In this document: positions 16,742 through 24,323 of the stretch, in pieces
How positions within the stretch are numbered: position 1 is the stretch's first letter
How the letters are laid out: every line of letters begins with the position of its first letter
DNA from: Lentisphaerota bacterium
GTDB lineage: Bacteria; Verrucomicrobiota; Kiritimatiellia; PWTM01
Direction: 5' to 3'
Assembly (NCBI GenBank): GCA_016873715.1
Contig: VGWF01000008.1
Location: forward strand, 1 to 61,135
DNA: 61,135 nucleotides
Program-made: the position numbers and the translations under genes
Notes under the pieces: generated by a model
Database searches by the model: none
What the model was told of the DNA's origin: nothing
The model's input: only the letters and a program-made list of their open reading frames with translations

Positions 16742-16877
16742 GGGGACAGAGAAATTGACCAAGCGGGCAGGGACAGGACGCCGGTGCCGGTGCGTCCATC
16801 CGTTCGCTCTTATTCAACCGGTTCTATTCCATCATATTGCGCATGATGAATCCGGCCGATCGGAGTTCTCTGTCCCC
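16742..16877. mobile_element. 136-bp MITE-like element, copy 1, with 12-bp perfect inverted ends
   Basis: Begins GGGGACAGAGAA (16742-16753) and ends with its exact reverse complement TTCTCTGTCCCC (16866-16877). The AT-rich core around 16825-16850 contains an ATCAT/ATGAT inverted repeat. No gene inside. The same 12-mer occurs at 27297-27308, upstream of the RAYT transposase. Confidence 0.7.
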
Positions 16878-16993
16878 ACACGATCCGGGGACGGGGATAG
16901 GGGACAGAGATGCACCGGCCGGACAGAGATGCACCGGCCGGGGACTGGGGACAGAGATGCATCGGCCGGGACGTACCTGGGACTGGGACAGGC

Positions 16994-17129
16994 GGGGACA
17001 GGGACGTTGACCAGGCGTGCAGGGACAGGACGCCGGTGCCGGTGCGTCCATCCATTCGCTCTTATGCAACCGGATCTATTCCATAATATTGCGCATGATG
17101 AATCCGGCCGATCGGAGTTCTCTGTCCCC
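16994..17129. mobile_element. 136-bp MITE-like element, copy 2
   Basis: Same length as copy 1 and about 92% identical by eye. The left end has decayed to GGGGACAGGGAC; the right end TTCTCTGTCCCC (17118-17129) is intact. Identical flanks (GGGACAGGC on the left, ACACGATCC on the right) show that the duplicated unit extends slightly beyond the inverted ends, so local duplication is an alternative to a second insertion. Confidence 0.7.
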
Positions 17130-17146
17130 ACACGATCCCGCGCCGA

Positions 17147-17626
17147 TCAGAGTTCTCTGTCCCCTCGCGATCCCGGGTCGATCGGAGCTCTCTGTCCCCT
17201 CACGATCCCTTGCCGGACGTAGGGGCTGGGCGATTCCTTCTTCCGGTAGGCGGTGCCGTGGAACGAGGCGACGAGGTCGCCGGAATCATCCGTGACCTCG
17301 ACGAGGTAGTGGGCGAGCCGGCGGGTCTGCGACAGCAGGCGGGGACGGGCATGCAGGGTGCCCGACGGCACGGCCTTGTAGTTCGTGATCTGCGTCGCGA
17401 CGCCCAGCGAGAGCACGCCATCCGCGTTGGCGGCGGCGCCGAAGGCGATGTCGGCCAGAGCGAAGACCACGCCGCCGTGGGCGCAGTCGGCGCCGTTGAA
17501 ATGGCGCGAGTCGAGCGTCACGCGCGCGACGAGGCGGTCGCCGTCCTCGGCCTCGAGGCGGATGCCAAGGGTCCCCGCCAGCCGGTCCCGCGTCTGGAAG
17601 CTGCGGAGGTAGTCCGCGAAGCTCAC
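17147..17626 (-). CDS. PaaI-type hotdog thioesterase
   Basis: Protein of 159 residues. The hotdog fold is visible, with the catalytic block FNGADCAHGGVVFALADIAFG (HGG and Asp59, as in PaaI/YbgC-type acyl-CoA thioesterases), GVATQITNYKAV and a C-terminal VEVTDDSGDLVASFHGTAYR. It probably hydrolyses aryl- or acyl-CoA esters. It starts at GTG 17626, overlapping the ROK stop (GTGA), with GGAAGG upstream, so it is translationally coupled. The last ~26 residues after YRKKES are encoded by the right-end repeat fragments, so the native C-terminus seems to have been replaced or extended by repeat insertion. Confidence 0.82.
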   Translation of the reverse strand: MSFADYLRSFQTRDRLAGTLGIRLEAEDGDRLVARVTLDSRHFNGADCAHGGVVFALADIAFGAAANADGVLSLGVATQITNYKAVPSGTLHARPRLLSQTRRLAHYLVEVTDDSGDLVASFHGTAYRKKESPSPYVRQGIVRGQRAPIDPGSRGDREL

Positions 17627-18771
17627 GAGGCGGCCTTCCGTGCGGACCGGTTGTCGAGATCCGAGATCGCGATGCGGTCGAAGGCCATGAGCGCGGCGCC
17701 GTAGGCTGCGCCGGGGCCGGGCACGCGGGCGCCCTCGACGCGGATCTGCCGTTCGGCGTACCAGGGCTGGATCTGCTCGTTGACGCGGGCCTGGATGTGG
17801 GCGAGCAGGGCGCGGTTGTGCCAGTCCAGGGCCCCGCCGAGCACGACGCAATGGGGGTCCATGTAGCCCGCCAGCGTCGCCACGTAGGGCGCGAGGGCGT
17901 CGGCGACCGCCTCCAGCCGTTCGTTGAGCGCCCCGTCGGGAGCCTCGATCAGCCCGAGGTCGGACTCGGTGAGCGCCGGCGGAGGCGGCGGGCGGAGCCG
18001 TCCCCACAACTCGCCCGCGCCGCGATGGGCGCCGCGGTGGATCTGTCCATCGAGCACGATGGCCGATCCGAAATCGGTGAAGACGAAGCCGCCGTCCGAC
18101 GGGCGGTGGTTGATGTAGAGGAAGACGAAGTCTCCGGCAACGTCATCGCCCGGCTGGTTCATGTGCGCGGTGGCTTCCAGGCGGGCGTCGTTGTCGATCG
18201 ATGCGGGCGCCCCGAAGGCCGTCGCGAGCGACTCCGCGAGCGGGTGGTTGCGGATGCGGAAATGGTCGGAGTAGATCAGCACGCCGCGCTCGGCGTCCGT
18301 GATGCCCGGAACGGCGACCCCGATCCCGTGGAACCGGCCCGCCGGGCGCTGCGCATCGGCCAGCCAGCCGTCCGCGTGCGCCTTGAGTTGCGCGCCCACC
18401 TGGGAGATGTCGCGGCCGAGATTGAGCCGGGTCTCGCCGATCAGCCGGCCCGCCGCGTCGACCGCCACCATGCGCGCCCAATCGATGTTGATGCCGACGC
18501 CCAGCGTCCAGCCGACGTCGCCGCGGATCTCGAGCAGGATCTGGCGCTTGCCGACGCGACGGACCGGCGGCTCGATCCGGCCCACCTCCCGCACGAGCCG
18601 CCGATCGAGGAACTCGGACATGATCTTCGAAAGCGTCGACCGGTGCAGATCCGTCGAGTCCGAGATCTGCTGCCGCGACAACTGCCGGTGCCGGCGGAGC
18701 AGTTGGAACACCATCCTGCGGTTGTGCTCCCCCGTCAGCTTGAGCGTCGCCTTCTCGCTTCCAAAGGGCAT
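17623..18771 (-). CDS. ROK-family transcriptional repressor
   Basis: NagC/XylR-type protein of 382 residues. An N-terminal winged helix (residues 10-70: RMVFQLLRRHRQLSRQQISD, STLSKIMSEFLDRRLV) is followed by a ROK sugar-kinase-like domain (LGVGINIDWARMVAVD, GIGVAVPGITDAERG, IDNDARLEATAH, GELWG, YMDPHCVVLGGAL). The kinase DxGxT phosphate motif and the CxCGxxGC zinc motif are absent, so it is probably a pure sugar-sensing regulator without kinase activity. Start ATG 18771 lies behind GGAGG. It is divergent from a Gfo/Idh/MocA oxidoreductase it may control; palindromes in the intergenic region are candidate operators. Confidence 0.85.
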   Translation of the reverse strand: MPFGSEKATLKLTGEHNRRMVFQLLRRHRQLSRQQISDSTDLHRSTLSKIMSEFLDRRLVREVGRIEPPVRRVGKRQILLEIRGDVGWTLGVGINIDWARMVAVDAAGRLIGETRLNLGRDISQVGAQLKAHADGWLADAQRPAGRFHGIGVAVPGITDAERGVLIYSDHFRIRNHPLAESLATAFGAPASIDNDARLEATAHMNQPGDDVAGDFVFLYINHRPSDGGFVFTDFGSAIVLDGQIHRGAHRGAGELWGRLRPPPPPALTESDLGLIEAPDGALNERLEAVADALAPYVATLAGYMDPHCVVLGGALDWHNRALLAHIQARVNEQIQPWYAERQIRVEGARVPGPGAAYGAALMAFDRIAISDLDNRSARKAAS

Positions 18772-18791
18772 GGACGTTCCTCCGTCCGGCA

Positions 18792-18825
18792 ATGGTACGC
18801 GGGATGGAGGCATTTGCAAACAAAT
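18792..18825 (-). promoter_or_regulatory. ROK gene promoter with overlapping inverted repeat
   Basis: On the minus strand: TTGCAA (18819-18814), 16-bp spacer, TACCAT (18797-18792), then a leader with GGAGG. The inverted repeat ATTTG-CAAA-CAAAT (18812-18825) overlaps the -35 and is a candidate autoregulatory operator. Confidence 0.45.
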
Positions 18826-18880
18826 CGGCGGCGCCCAACCCGTACCCGTCGAGCGCCTTCGACAGCGTCTTCCGGGGTGT

Positions 18881-18904
18881 CGACAAACGGGCGCCTTTTT
18901 GTCG
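18881..18904. promoter_or_regulatory. Inverted repeat CGACAAA-N10-TTTGTCG, candidate operator
   Basis: Perfect 7-bp arms (18881-18887 and 18898-18904) with a 10-bp centre, in the 265-bp divergent region between the ROK repressor and the oxidoreductase. One-turn spacing of the arms suits a dimeric regulator. It could instead form a weak hairpin. Confidence 0.4.
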
Positions 18905-18998
18905 CGGACAGCGTTAGAGAGTCCGGTCGGGGCGAATCGGGGCAGGCCATGCCGCTCTCGATCACGGGGCGACGCGCATCGGGCGGCTCATCGGGCGC

Positions 18999-19028
18999 TT
19001 GCACCGCCGGTGGGCGCGGTGGTATGCT
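18999..19028 (+). promoter_or_regulatory. Near-leaderless promoter of the Gfo/Idh/MocA gene
   Basis: TTGCAC (18999-19004), 18-bp spacer, TATGCT (19023-19028), then 8 nt to the ATG at 19037. There is no Shine-Dalgarno. Confidence 0.6.
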
Positions 19029-19036
19029 GCCTCATC

Positions 19037-20515
19037 ATGCAGACTTCGAGTCACGCCGGGCTGCGGGCAGCGATCGGGCGCCGCGAGTTCCTTCATCGTT
19101 CCGCCGTCGCCGCCGGCGCGCTCTCCCTGCCGGCCTCCATCCGGGCGCAGGCGCCGGGCGCCAACTCCGACATCCGTCTCGCCGTCCTGGGTCTGAACAG
19201 CAAGGGCAACGCCCACATCAACGATTTCCGCAAGCTGCCGGGCGTGCGCATCGCGGCGGTGTGCGACCCGGACCGGTCGCTTCTGGCGCGCGAGCGCGAC
19301 GAGGCGAAGAAGCTCGGGCAGGACCTGGCGGTCTATACGGATCTCCGGAAGCTGTACGAGAGCTCCGACGTCGATGCGGTCTGCATCGCGACGCCGAACC
19401 ACTGGCACTCGCTGGCGGCGATCTGGGCATGCCAGGCGGGCAAGGATGTCTATGTGGAGAAGCCGGTCTCCCACAACATCTCGGAGGGGCGGCGGCTGGT
19501 CGAGGTCGCGGCGAAGACCGGCCGCATCGTGATGGCCGGGACGCAGAACCGGTCGAACGAGGGCATCCGCGCGGCCGTCGAGTATGTGCGTTCCGGGCAG
19601 CTCGGGAAGATCCGGGTCGTGCGCGGCTTCTGCTACAAGCGGCGGGCCTCGATCGGCAGGGTGGCCGGACCGCAGCCGGTCCCGCCGGAGATCGACTACG
19701 ACCTCTGGTGCGGCCCCGCCCCGAAGGGGCCGCTGATGCGCGCGAAGCTCCACTACGACTGGCATTGGGTCTGGGAAACGGGCAACGGCGACATCGGCAA
19801 CCAGGGCATCCACGAACTGGACCTGTGCCGCTGGTTCCTCGGCAACGTGCCGCCCGCCCCGCGCGTGATGTGCGCCGGAGGCCGCTACGGGTACGACGAC
19901 GACGCGACGACGCCGAACACGCAGATCGCGTTCTACGATTTCGCCGAGGCGCCGGTGGTCTTCGAGGTGCGCGGGCTGCCCGCGAAGTCCGGCATGGAGA
20001 CGATGGACCACTACCGCGGCGTGCGCGTGGGCATCGTCGTGGAGTGCGAGAAGGGCTACTACGCGGGCGGGCAGGGCGGCGGCTGGATCTACGACAACGA
20101 CGGCGGGAAGGTCCGGCAGTTCCCGGCCAGCGGCACCGGCGACCACGGCCTCCATTTCATCGAGGCCGTGCGCAGCCGCGACACGAAGACCATCACCGCG
20201 CCGATCGAGTGCGGTCACTTCTCGAGCGCCCTGCCGCACCTGGCCAACATCTCCTACCGGCTCGGCGCCGATCGTCGCCCCGGCGAGGTCCGCGAGTTGA
20301 TGCAGGGCCTCCCGGGCGCGCTCGATGCGTTCGATCGTTTCGGCGAGCACGCCGCCGCCAACGGGGTGGATCTCTCGAAGGACAAGGTCGTCCTCGGCCC
20401 CATGCTCGCGTTCGACGCGGCGAAGGAGACCTTCACCGGCGAGACCGGCGCGGCGGCGAATGCCTTCCTGTCCCGCGAGTACCGCGCGCCGTACGTTGTC
20501 CCCGCGAAGGCCTGA
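19037..20515 (+). CDS. Tat-exported Gfo/Idh/MocA-family oxidoreductase
   Basis: Protein of 492 residues. A twin-arginine signal (GRREFLHRSAVAAGALSLPA) directs it to the periplasm. The Rossmann domain shows LAVLGLNSKGN, AAVCDPDRSL, DAVCIATPNHWHSLAAIWA and the catalytic-lysine segment VYVEKPVSHN. The C-terminal alpha/beta domain contains GNGDIGNQGIHELDLCRW. Tat-exported Gfo/Idh/MocA proteins of this type are abundant in Planctomycetota, Lentisphaerota and Verrucomicrobiota and act on sugars or sugar derivatives with a pre-bound nicotinamide cofactor; the substrate here is unknown. It is transcribed divergently from a ROK repressor. Confidence 0.88.
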   Translation: MQTSSHAGLRAAIGRREFLHRSAVAAGALSLPASIRAQAPGANSDIRLAVLGLNSKGNAHINDFRKLPGVRIAAVCDPDRSLLARERDEAKKLGQDLAVYTDLRKLYESSDVDAVCIATPNHWHSLAAIWACQAGKDVYVEKPVSHNISEGRRLVEVAAKTGRIVMAGTQNRSNEGIRAAVEYVRSGQLGKIRVVRGFCYKRRASIGRVAGPQPVPPEIDYDLWCGPAPKGPLMRAKLHYDWHWVWETGNGDIGNQGIHELDLCRWFLGNVPPAPRVMCAGGRYGYDDDATTPNTQIAFYDFAEAPVVFEVRGLPAKSGMETMDHYRGVRVGIVVECEKGYYAGGQGGGWIYDNDGGKVRQFPASGTGDHGLHFIEAVRSRDTKTITAPIECGHFSSALPHLANISYRLGADRRPGEVRELMQGLPGALDAFDRFGEHAAANGVDLSKDKVVLGPMLAFDAAKETFTGETGAAANAFLSREYRAPYVVPAKA

Positions 20516-20518
20516 GGC

Positions 20519-21427
20519 TCAGAACCGGACGCTCGCCGCGAGGCCGATCATCGGCGCGGGGTCGATCCGGTCCGTTTCCAATCGTGCTCCGTCGCGGTCG
20601 TCCACCTGCACCCGCCCGGCGAACACCGCGCCCGCGAACAGGCTGACCTGGGCCGGTCCGAGACGGCGGTTCAGTCGGACCCAGGCCGGCATGCCGGTCC
20701 ATGCGCCGATGCCCTCCGGCGCCGGACCTGCGTCGGCCAGGCGGAACCGCTCGGTGCGATAGCACGCTCCGCCGCCCACCTCCCACGCCGATGCGAATCG
20801 CCACGCGAGTTCGAGACCCGCCGGGGTCGCGGGACCGAGCGGGGAGGGGTTGCCCAGGCGCAGGGCTTCGTCGATCTGCCAGCGGACCGCGACGAAGGGG
20901 AAGCCCCAGGCATCCTCCATCCCCGCGAACAGGGCGGCGCCGAGCCCGATCGTGAGGCCGGTCGTCGCGTCGGTCGTGTAGGACAGGATTCCGCCGACGA
21001 TCTGCGAGGAACCCGCCCGGGCGCCGTCTTCGCGCGCCCATCGCAGCGAGGGCGCCGCGCGCAGGTCCCCGCCGAGAGCCGGCATCGAGACGGGGACAGA
21101 CAGCGAGAGGATGGTCACGTCGCCCCACGGTTCGCCGCCGCCGAACGATGTGCCGTCGTCGAAGTCGAAGGCGATCCGGTCGACCTTGACCGCCAAGCCC
21201 GCCGCCGGCCAGCCTCCGGAGCGGAGGATCGCGACGGCCGCGAGGTCCTGCAGGCCGAGGCCCATCCGGCCGCCGCCGCGGAGCCGGCCGGGGAGGACCT
21301 CGAAGGCCCCGGCCGCGACGGCGACACCCACCGGCCCCGGGGAACCTCGTCCGGGAGCCGGGCGGTCCTGGGCCGTCGCCGCGAGGGCCGCCAGCGTCGC
21401 CGCGAGGATCGTCGAACGTGGGCCCAT
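20519..21427 (-). CDS. Predicted outer-membrane beta-barrel protein (DUF6268-like)
   Basis: Protein of 302 residues with a signal peptide (MGPRSTILAATLAALAATAQ). The rest is rich in alternating amphipathic strands with Gly and aromatic residues and ends in SVRF, the aromatic C-terminal signature of outer-membrane barrels. GFPFVAVRWQIDEALRLGNP and the GLELAWRF strand resemble the DUF6268 outer-membrane family; this family call is tentative. It is preceded by TTGCGA-16-TACCTT with only 10 nt to the ATG. It is convergent with the oxidoreductase, with 3 nt between the two stops. Function unknown. Confidence 0.6.
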   Translation of the reverse strand: MGPRSTILAATLAALAATAQDRPAPGRGSPGPVGVAVAAGAFEVLPGRLRGGGRMGLGLQDLAAVAILRSGGWPAAGLAVKVDRIAFDFDDGTSFGGGEPWGDVTILSLSVPVSMPALGGDLRAAPSLRWAREDGARAGSSQIVGGILSYTTDATTGLTIGLGAALFAGMEDAWGFPFVAVRWQIDEALRLGNPSPLGPATPAGLELAWRFASAWEVGGGACYRTERFRLADAGPAPEGIGAWTGMPAWVRLNRRLGPAQVSLFAGAVFAGRVQVDDRDGARLETDRIDPAPMIGLAASVRF

Positions 21428-21437
21428 GAGTGCCCGG

Positions 21438-21465
21438 AAGGTACCGTTCGGGGTCGTTTTCGCAA
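21438..21465 (-). promoter_or_regulatory. Near-leaderless promoter of the barrel-protein gene
   Basis: On the minus strand: TTGCGA (21465-21460), 16-bp spacer, TACCTT (21443-21438), 10 nt to the ATG at 21427. No ribosome site lies in between. Confidence 0.5.
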
Positions 21466-21561
21466 GCGGCTGCGGGCCGGCGGCCGGCTCGCGGTGTTCT
21501 TCCAAGGTCTGGAAGGCTGCCGCAGGCGGATGTCCAAGGATCGGACGCTGTCGGTGTGCGT

Positions 21562-24186
21562 TCAGCCGCCGGTCCCCGCGGGGGACGGGGCGGGTCCGCG
21601 GTGGCAGACGACGCGTTGCTCCATGGCGTCGGCGGTCAGCTGGACGACCTCGCCGGCGGGGACGGCATCGACAGCGTCGACGACGCGGATCATATCCTCC
21701 CAGCGCCCGGCGTCGGGGACGATCTCGATGAGGCGGTTGGGGCTCCGGAGGAAGAGGGCTTCGTCGAGGTGGTTCTGGCCCCGGTCGGGGAACAGGGCGA
21801 GGTAGAGCATGTCCATTTCGACGAGTTCGTTGAGGAAGTGCGTGCCGAGGGAGACGTCGGGGATCAGGTCCTTGCGCATCGTGACGATCTCGCAGATGAC
21901 GGCGGCGCGGCTGATGTCCGAGAAGGCGACCGGGATCCCGAGTTCCGGGCTGCTGGTGCCCCAGCGTCCGGGGCCGATCAGGAGGATCACGCCCGGCGGG
22001 GTGCGCGTCGCGGCGCGGTTGAGGCGTCCGAGGACGCGCGCCACCTCGTGGCGCTCGTGGAGGGGAAGGGCGCCGTAGAGGGACGGGACGATGTAGATGA
22101 AACGGTCGATGCGGGTGACCCGGCTGTGGCCGACGACCGCGCCGCGCGCCTCGATGATTCGTCGCTCCGGGGGGACGTCGACCGGCGGCGGGGTGATGTC
22201 GTCATGTCCGCGGACCTGCAGGGGGCGGCACTGGACGAGGTTGATGCGGTAGCTCTCGTCGGGGAGGAAATTGACCGTGAACTCGATGTCGACCGGGTGT
22301 TGGTAGGACTCCTGCAGCGTGGAGAGGATGGCGCGCATGTCGTCGACGAACGGCGTCCCGGAGAGAAGGCGCTCGAAGGTCAGGGCGCGGGCGCCGGGTT
22401 GGTCGGGTGAGGTGCAGCGGTCCTCGGAGACGAAGAGGTCCATCGGGAGGTCCGTTGCGTCGGGGACGACGTCCAGGAAGTGTCCGGAGAGGAGGCGGTT
22501 GGCCTCCAGGTCGATGTAGTCCATCTTGCGTTGGGCGGTTTCGCAGACTTCGTCGAAGTTGGACTCGGGCCGGCGCATCGGGGCGTTGAGGGCGACGAGC
22601 CGCGTGTAGTCGTCGTCGGAGCGGTTCACGGCGCGGGTGCCGAGGCCGAACACGAGGCGCACGACGCCCGCCTTCGGGTCGATGTCGGAGTTCCAGACGT
22701 AGGGGTTGTAGGAGAAGCCGACGCCGGCGACGGGCGGGTAGAAAGCCCGGCGGTACAGGGAGCCCGAGACGCGCATGACGAGCAGGGCCATCTGCTCGTC
22801 GCCCTCGAGCAGGCCGCGCTCGGCACGGTAGCGGAGGGCCTTCTCGCCCATGGAACTGGCGTACACGGTGCGGATCGCCGCAAGGAGGTCCTCCATGCGG
22901 CGTTCGCGGGGACCCTGGTTGGCGCAGAAGACGCTCTCGTACTTCCCGGCGAAGGCGTTGCCGAAGTTGTCCTCGAGAAGCGAGCTGGAGCGGACGATGA
23001 AGGGCGACTGCCCGTAGTAGTCGAGCACCTTGCCGAACTGCTCGACCAGGTACTCGGGGAAGGTGCCGGTCAGGATGCGGCGACGGGCCTGCTCCGCGCC
23101 CTCGAGGTAGGTCTCGGGGTCGCGTTGCTTCTGGCGCAGCCACCAGATGCCGTTCCGGACGAGGTAGGTGCAGAACACGTCGGATCCGACATAGAACGAA
23201 TCGTGCGCCTCGAGGAGCCCTGCAAGGCGCGGACCGGAGTTCCGGAGCATGGCGCGGGCGAGCAGCATGCCGACGGCCTTGCCGCCGATGAGGCCGGTGC
23301 CGACCATGCGCTCGCGGATCTCGAGGAAGTCGTCGAGCCGCAGATGGCGGCGGACGAACGGCTGCAGGCGCTCGTCGCGCGAGACGACCATGCGCGAGAG
23401 GCGGTCGAAGATCTCGGCCGCTCGCTGGGGGGGGACGCGCCCGTCGCGGATCGCGTCGCGCTCGGCGTGGGCCTCGAGGAAGGCCCGGTGCCAGGGGCCG
23501 ATGAGCCGGTCCGTGTGGAGCCCCGGCGTCCGGCCGGTGGTGAGGATCTCCGAGATCATCGCGCTCGACGTTACGAGGCGGACGTCGTCGCGATCCCACG
23601 CGTGCAGCATGTTCATCGTCGACGAGTAGCGGTGCTGCACCTTGACGGGGCGGATGTAGTGGCGGCCGTCATGTCGGAGCACCTCGAGGAACAACTGCGT
23701 CGTGTCGAGGATCGGCTTGACGGCGTGGGCCGAGTGGTGGCCTCGAAAGAGGGCGAAGTAGGTGATGGTCTCCAGGTCGTAAAGGTAGGGACAGGTAAGC
23801 ATGAAGAAGTTGCCGAGCATCTGGTCCGAGTACCAGTCGGCGGCGAGTTCGGAGAGGCAGTCGAAGACGTAGTGGGCGCCCCGACCGGCGCGCCGGATGA
23901 CATCGTGAATCTTGTCTAGGAACGGCTCGAAGCCCTCCTCCGGCTGGAATTCGTGGATCTCGACACCCTCGGAGGGCTGGAGCAGCGGGGGGTGGCTGGC
24001 GAACCGGAAGTAGATCATCCGGTGTCCGTTCCGACGGGCGGCATCGACGTAGGGCCGGACGAGCTCTGCGTAGTCCTCGATCGCCTCGATCTCCCACACG
24101 ATGTTGTCGCCGGCGTTGATTCCCTTCAGAACATGGTCCAGCGACCGGATCCCCGTCGAAAGGCGCGTATCGATCGTTTCCATCAT
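21562..24186 (-). CDS. PEP/pyruvate-binding (PPDK N-terminal) protein with degenerate KaiC-like N-terminus
   Basis: Protein of 874 residues. Residues 1-230 look like a RecA/KaiC fold (RLSTGIRSLDHVLKGINAG, then YVFDCLSELAADW as a Walker-B-like strand), but the P-loop GxxGxGK(T/S) is missing. Residues ~280-680 are a PEP-synthase/PPDK N-terminal ATP-grasp domain: GLIGGKAVGMLLARAML, PFIVRSSSLLEDNFGNAFAG, YESVFCANQG, IDIEFTVNF-type strands and NLVQCRPLQ. The mobile phospho-histidine domain and PEP-utilising barrel are absent, so it cannot be a complete PEP synthase. A conserved C-terminal region (GVILLIGPGRWGTSSPELG) follows. ATG 24186 follows GGGAGG at 8 nt. Role unknown; ATP-dependent phosphotransfer is inferred. 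Confidence 0.75.
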   Translation of the reverse strand: MMETIDTRLSTGIRSLDHVLKGINAGDNIVWEIEAIEDYAELVRPYVDAARRNGHRMIYFRFASHPPLLQPSEGVEIHEFQPEEGFEPFLDKIHDVIRRAGRGAHYVFDCLSELAADWYSDQMLGNFFMLTCPYLYDLETITYFALFRGHHSAHAVKPILDTTQLFLEVLRHDGRHYIRPVKVQHRYSSTMNMLHAWDRDDVRLVTSSAMISEILTTGRTPGLHTDRLIGPWHRAFLEAHAERDAIRDGRVPPQRAAEIFDRLSRMVVSRDERLQPFVRRHLRLDDFLEIRERMVGTGLIGGKAVGMLLARAMLRNSGPRLAGLLEAHDSFYVGSDVFCTYLVRNGIWWLRQKQRDPETYLEGAEQARRRILTGTFPEYLVEQFGKVLDYYGQSPFIVRSSSLLEDNFGNAFAGKYESVFCANQGPRERRMEDLLAAIRTVYASSMGEKALRYRAERGLLEGDEQMALLVMRVSGSLYRRAFYPPVAGVGFSYNPYVWNSDIDPKAGVVRLVFGLGTRAVNRSDDDYTRLVALNAPMRRPESNFDEVCETAQRKMDYIDLEANRLLSGHFLDVVPDATDLPMDLFVSEDRCTSPDQPGARALTFERLLSGTPFVDDMRAILSTLQESYQHPVDIEFTVNFLPDESYRINLVQCRPLQVRGHDDITPPPVDVPPERRIIEARGAVVGHSRVTRIDRFIYIVPSLYGALPLHERHEVARVLGRLNRAATRTPPGVILLIGPGRWGTSSPELGIPVAFSDISRAAVICEIVTMRKDLIPDVSLGTHFLNELVEMDMLYLALFPDRGQNHLDEALFLRSPNRLIEIVPDAGRWEDMIRVVDAVDAVPAGEVVQLTADAMEQRVVCHRGPAPSPAGTGG

Positions 24187-24323
24187 TTCGAGATCCTCCC
24201 GTGCGCCGGACGAACCGGACACATCGCGTTCGCCGTCTTTGATACAGGTTCCGGCCCTCGTGCGAAAGCCGGGAGTTCAGCGCGACCGCGGCAGGAAGGG
24301 GGACGGTCCGGGGGCGGGGTTCC

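Larger units (their letters stand above)
16690..17205. repeat. Cluster of GGGGACAG / CTGTCCCC repeats
   Basis: Gene-free stretch after trmFO. It contains two 136-bp near-identical elements (separate entries), about four copies of a 19-20-bp word of the form GGGACAGAGATGCAYCGGCC (near 16699, 16901, 16921 and 16948) and two extra right-end fragments with TCTCTGTCCCCT (about 17142-17200). Reading frames across it are repeat artefacts. The right-most fragments form the 3' end of the thioesterase gene. Confidence 0.8.

Noticed and set aside
16707-17295. Several 70-170-codon frames in the GGGGACAG repeat cluster
   Set aside because: They repeat the same peptide words because the DNA repeats; no ribosome sites or domains.
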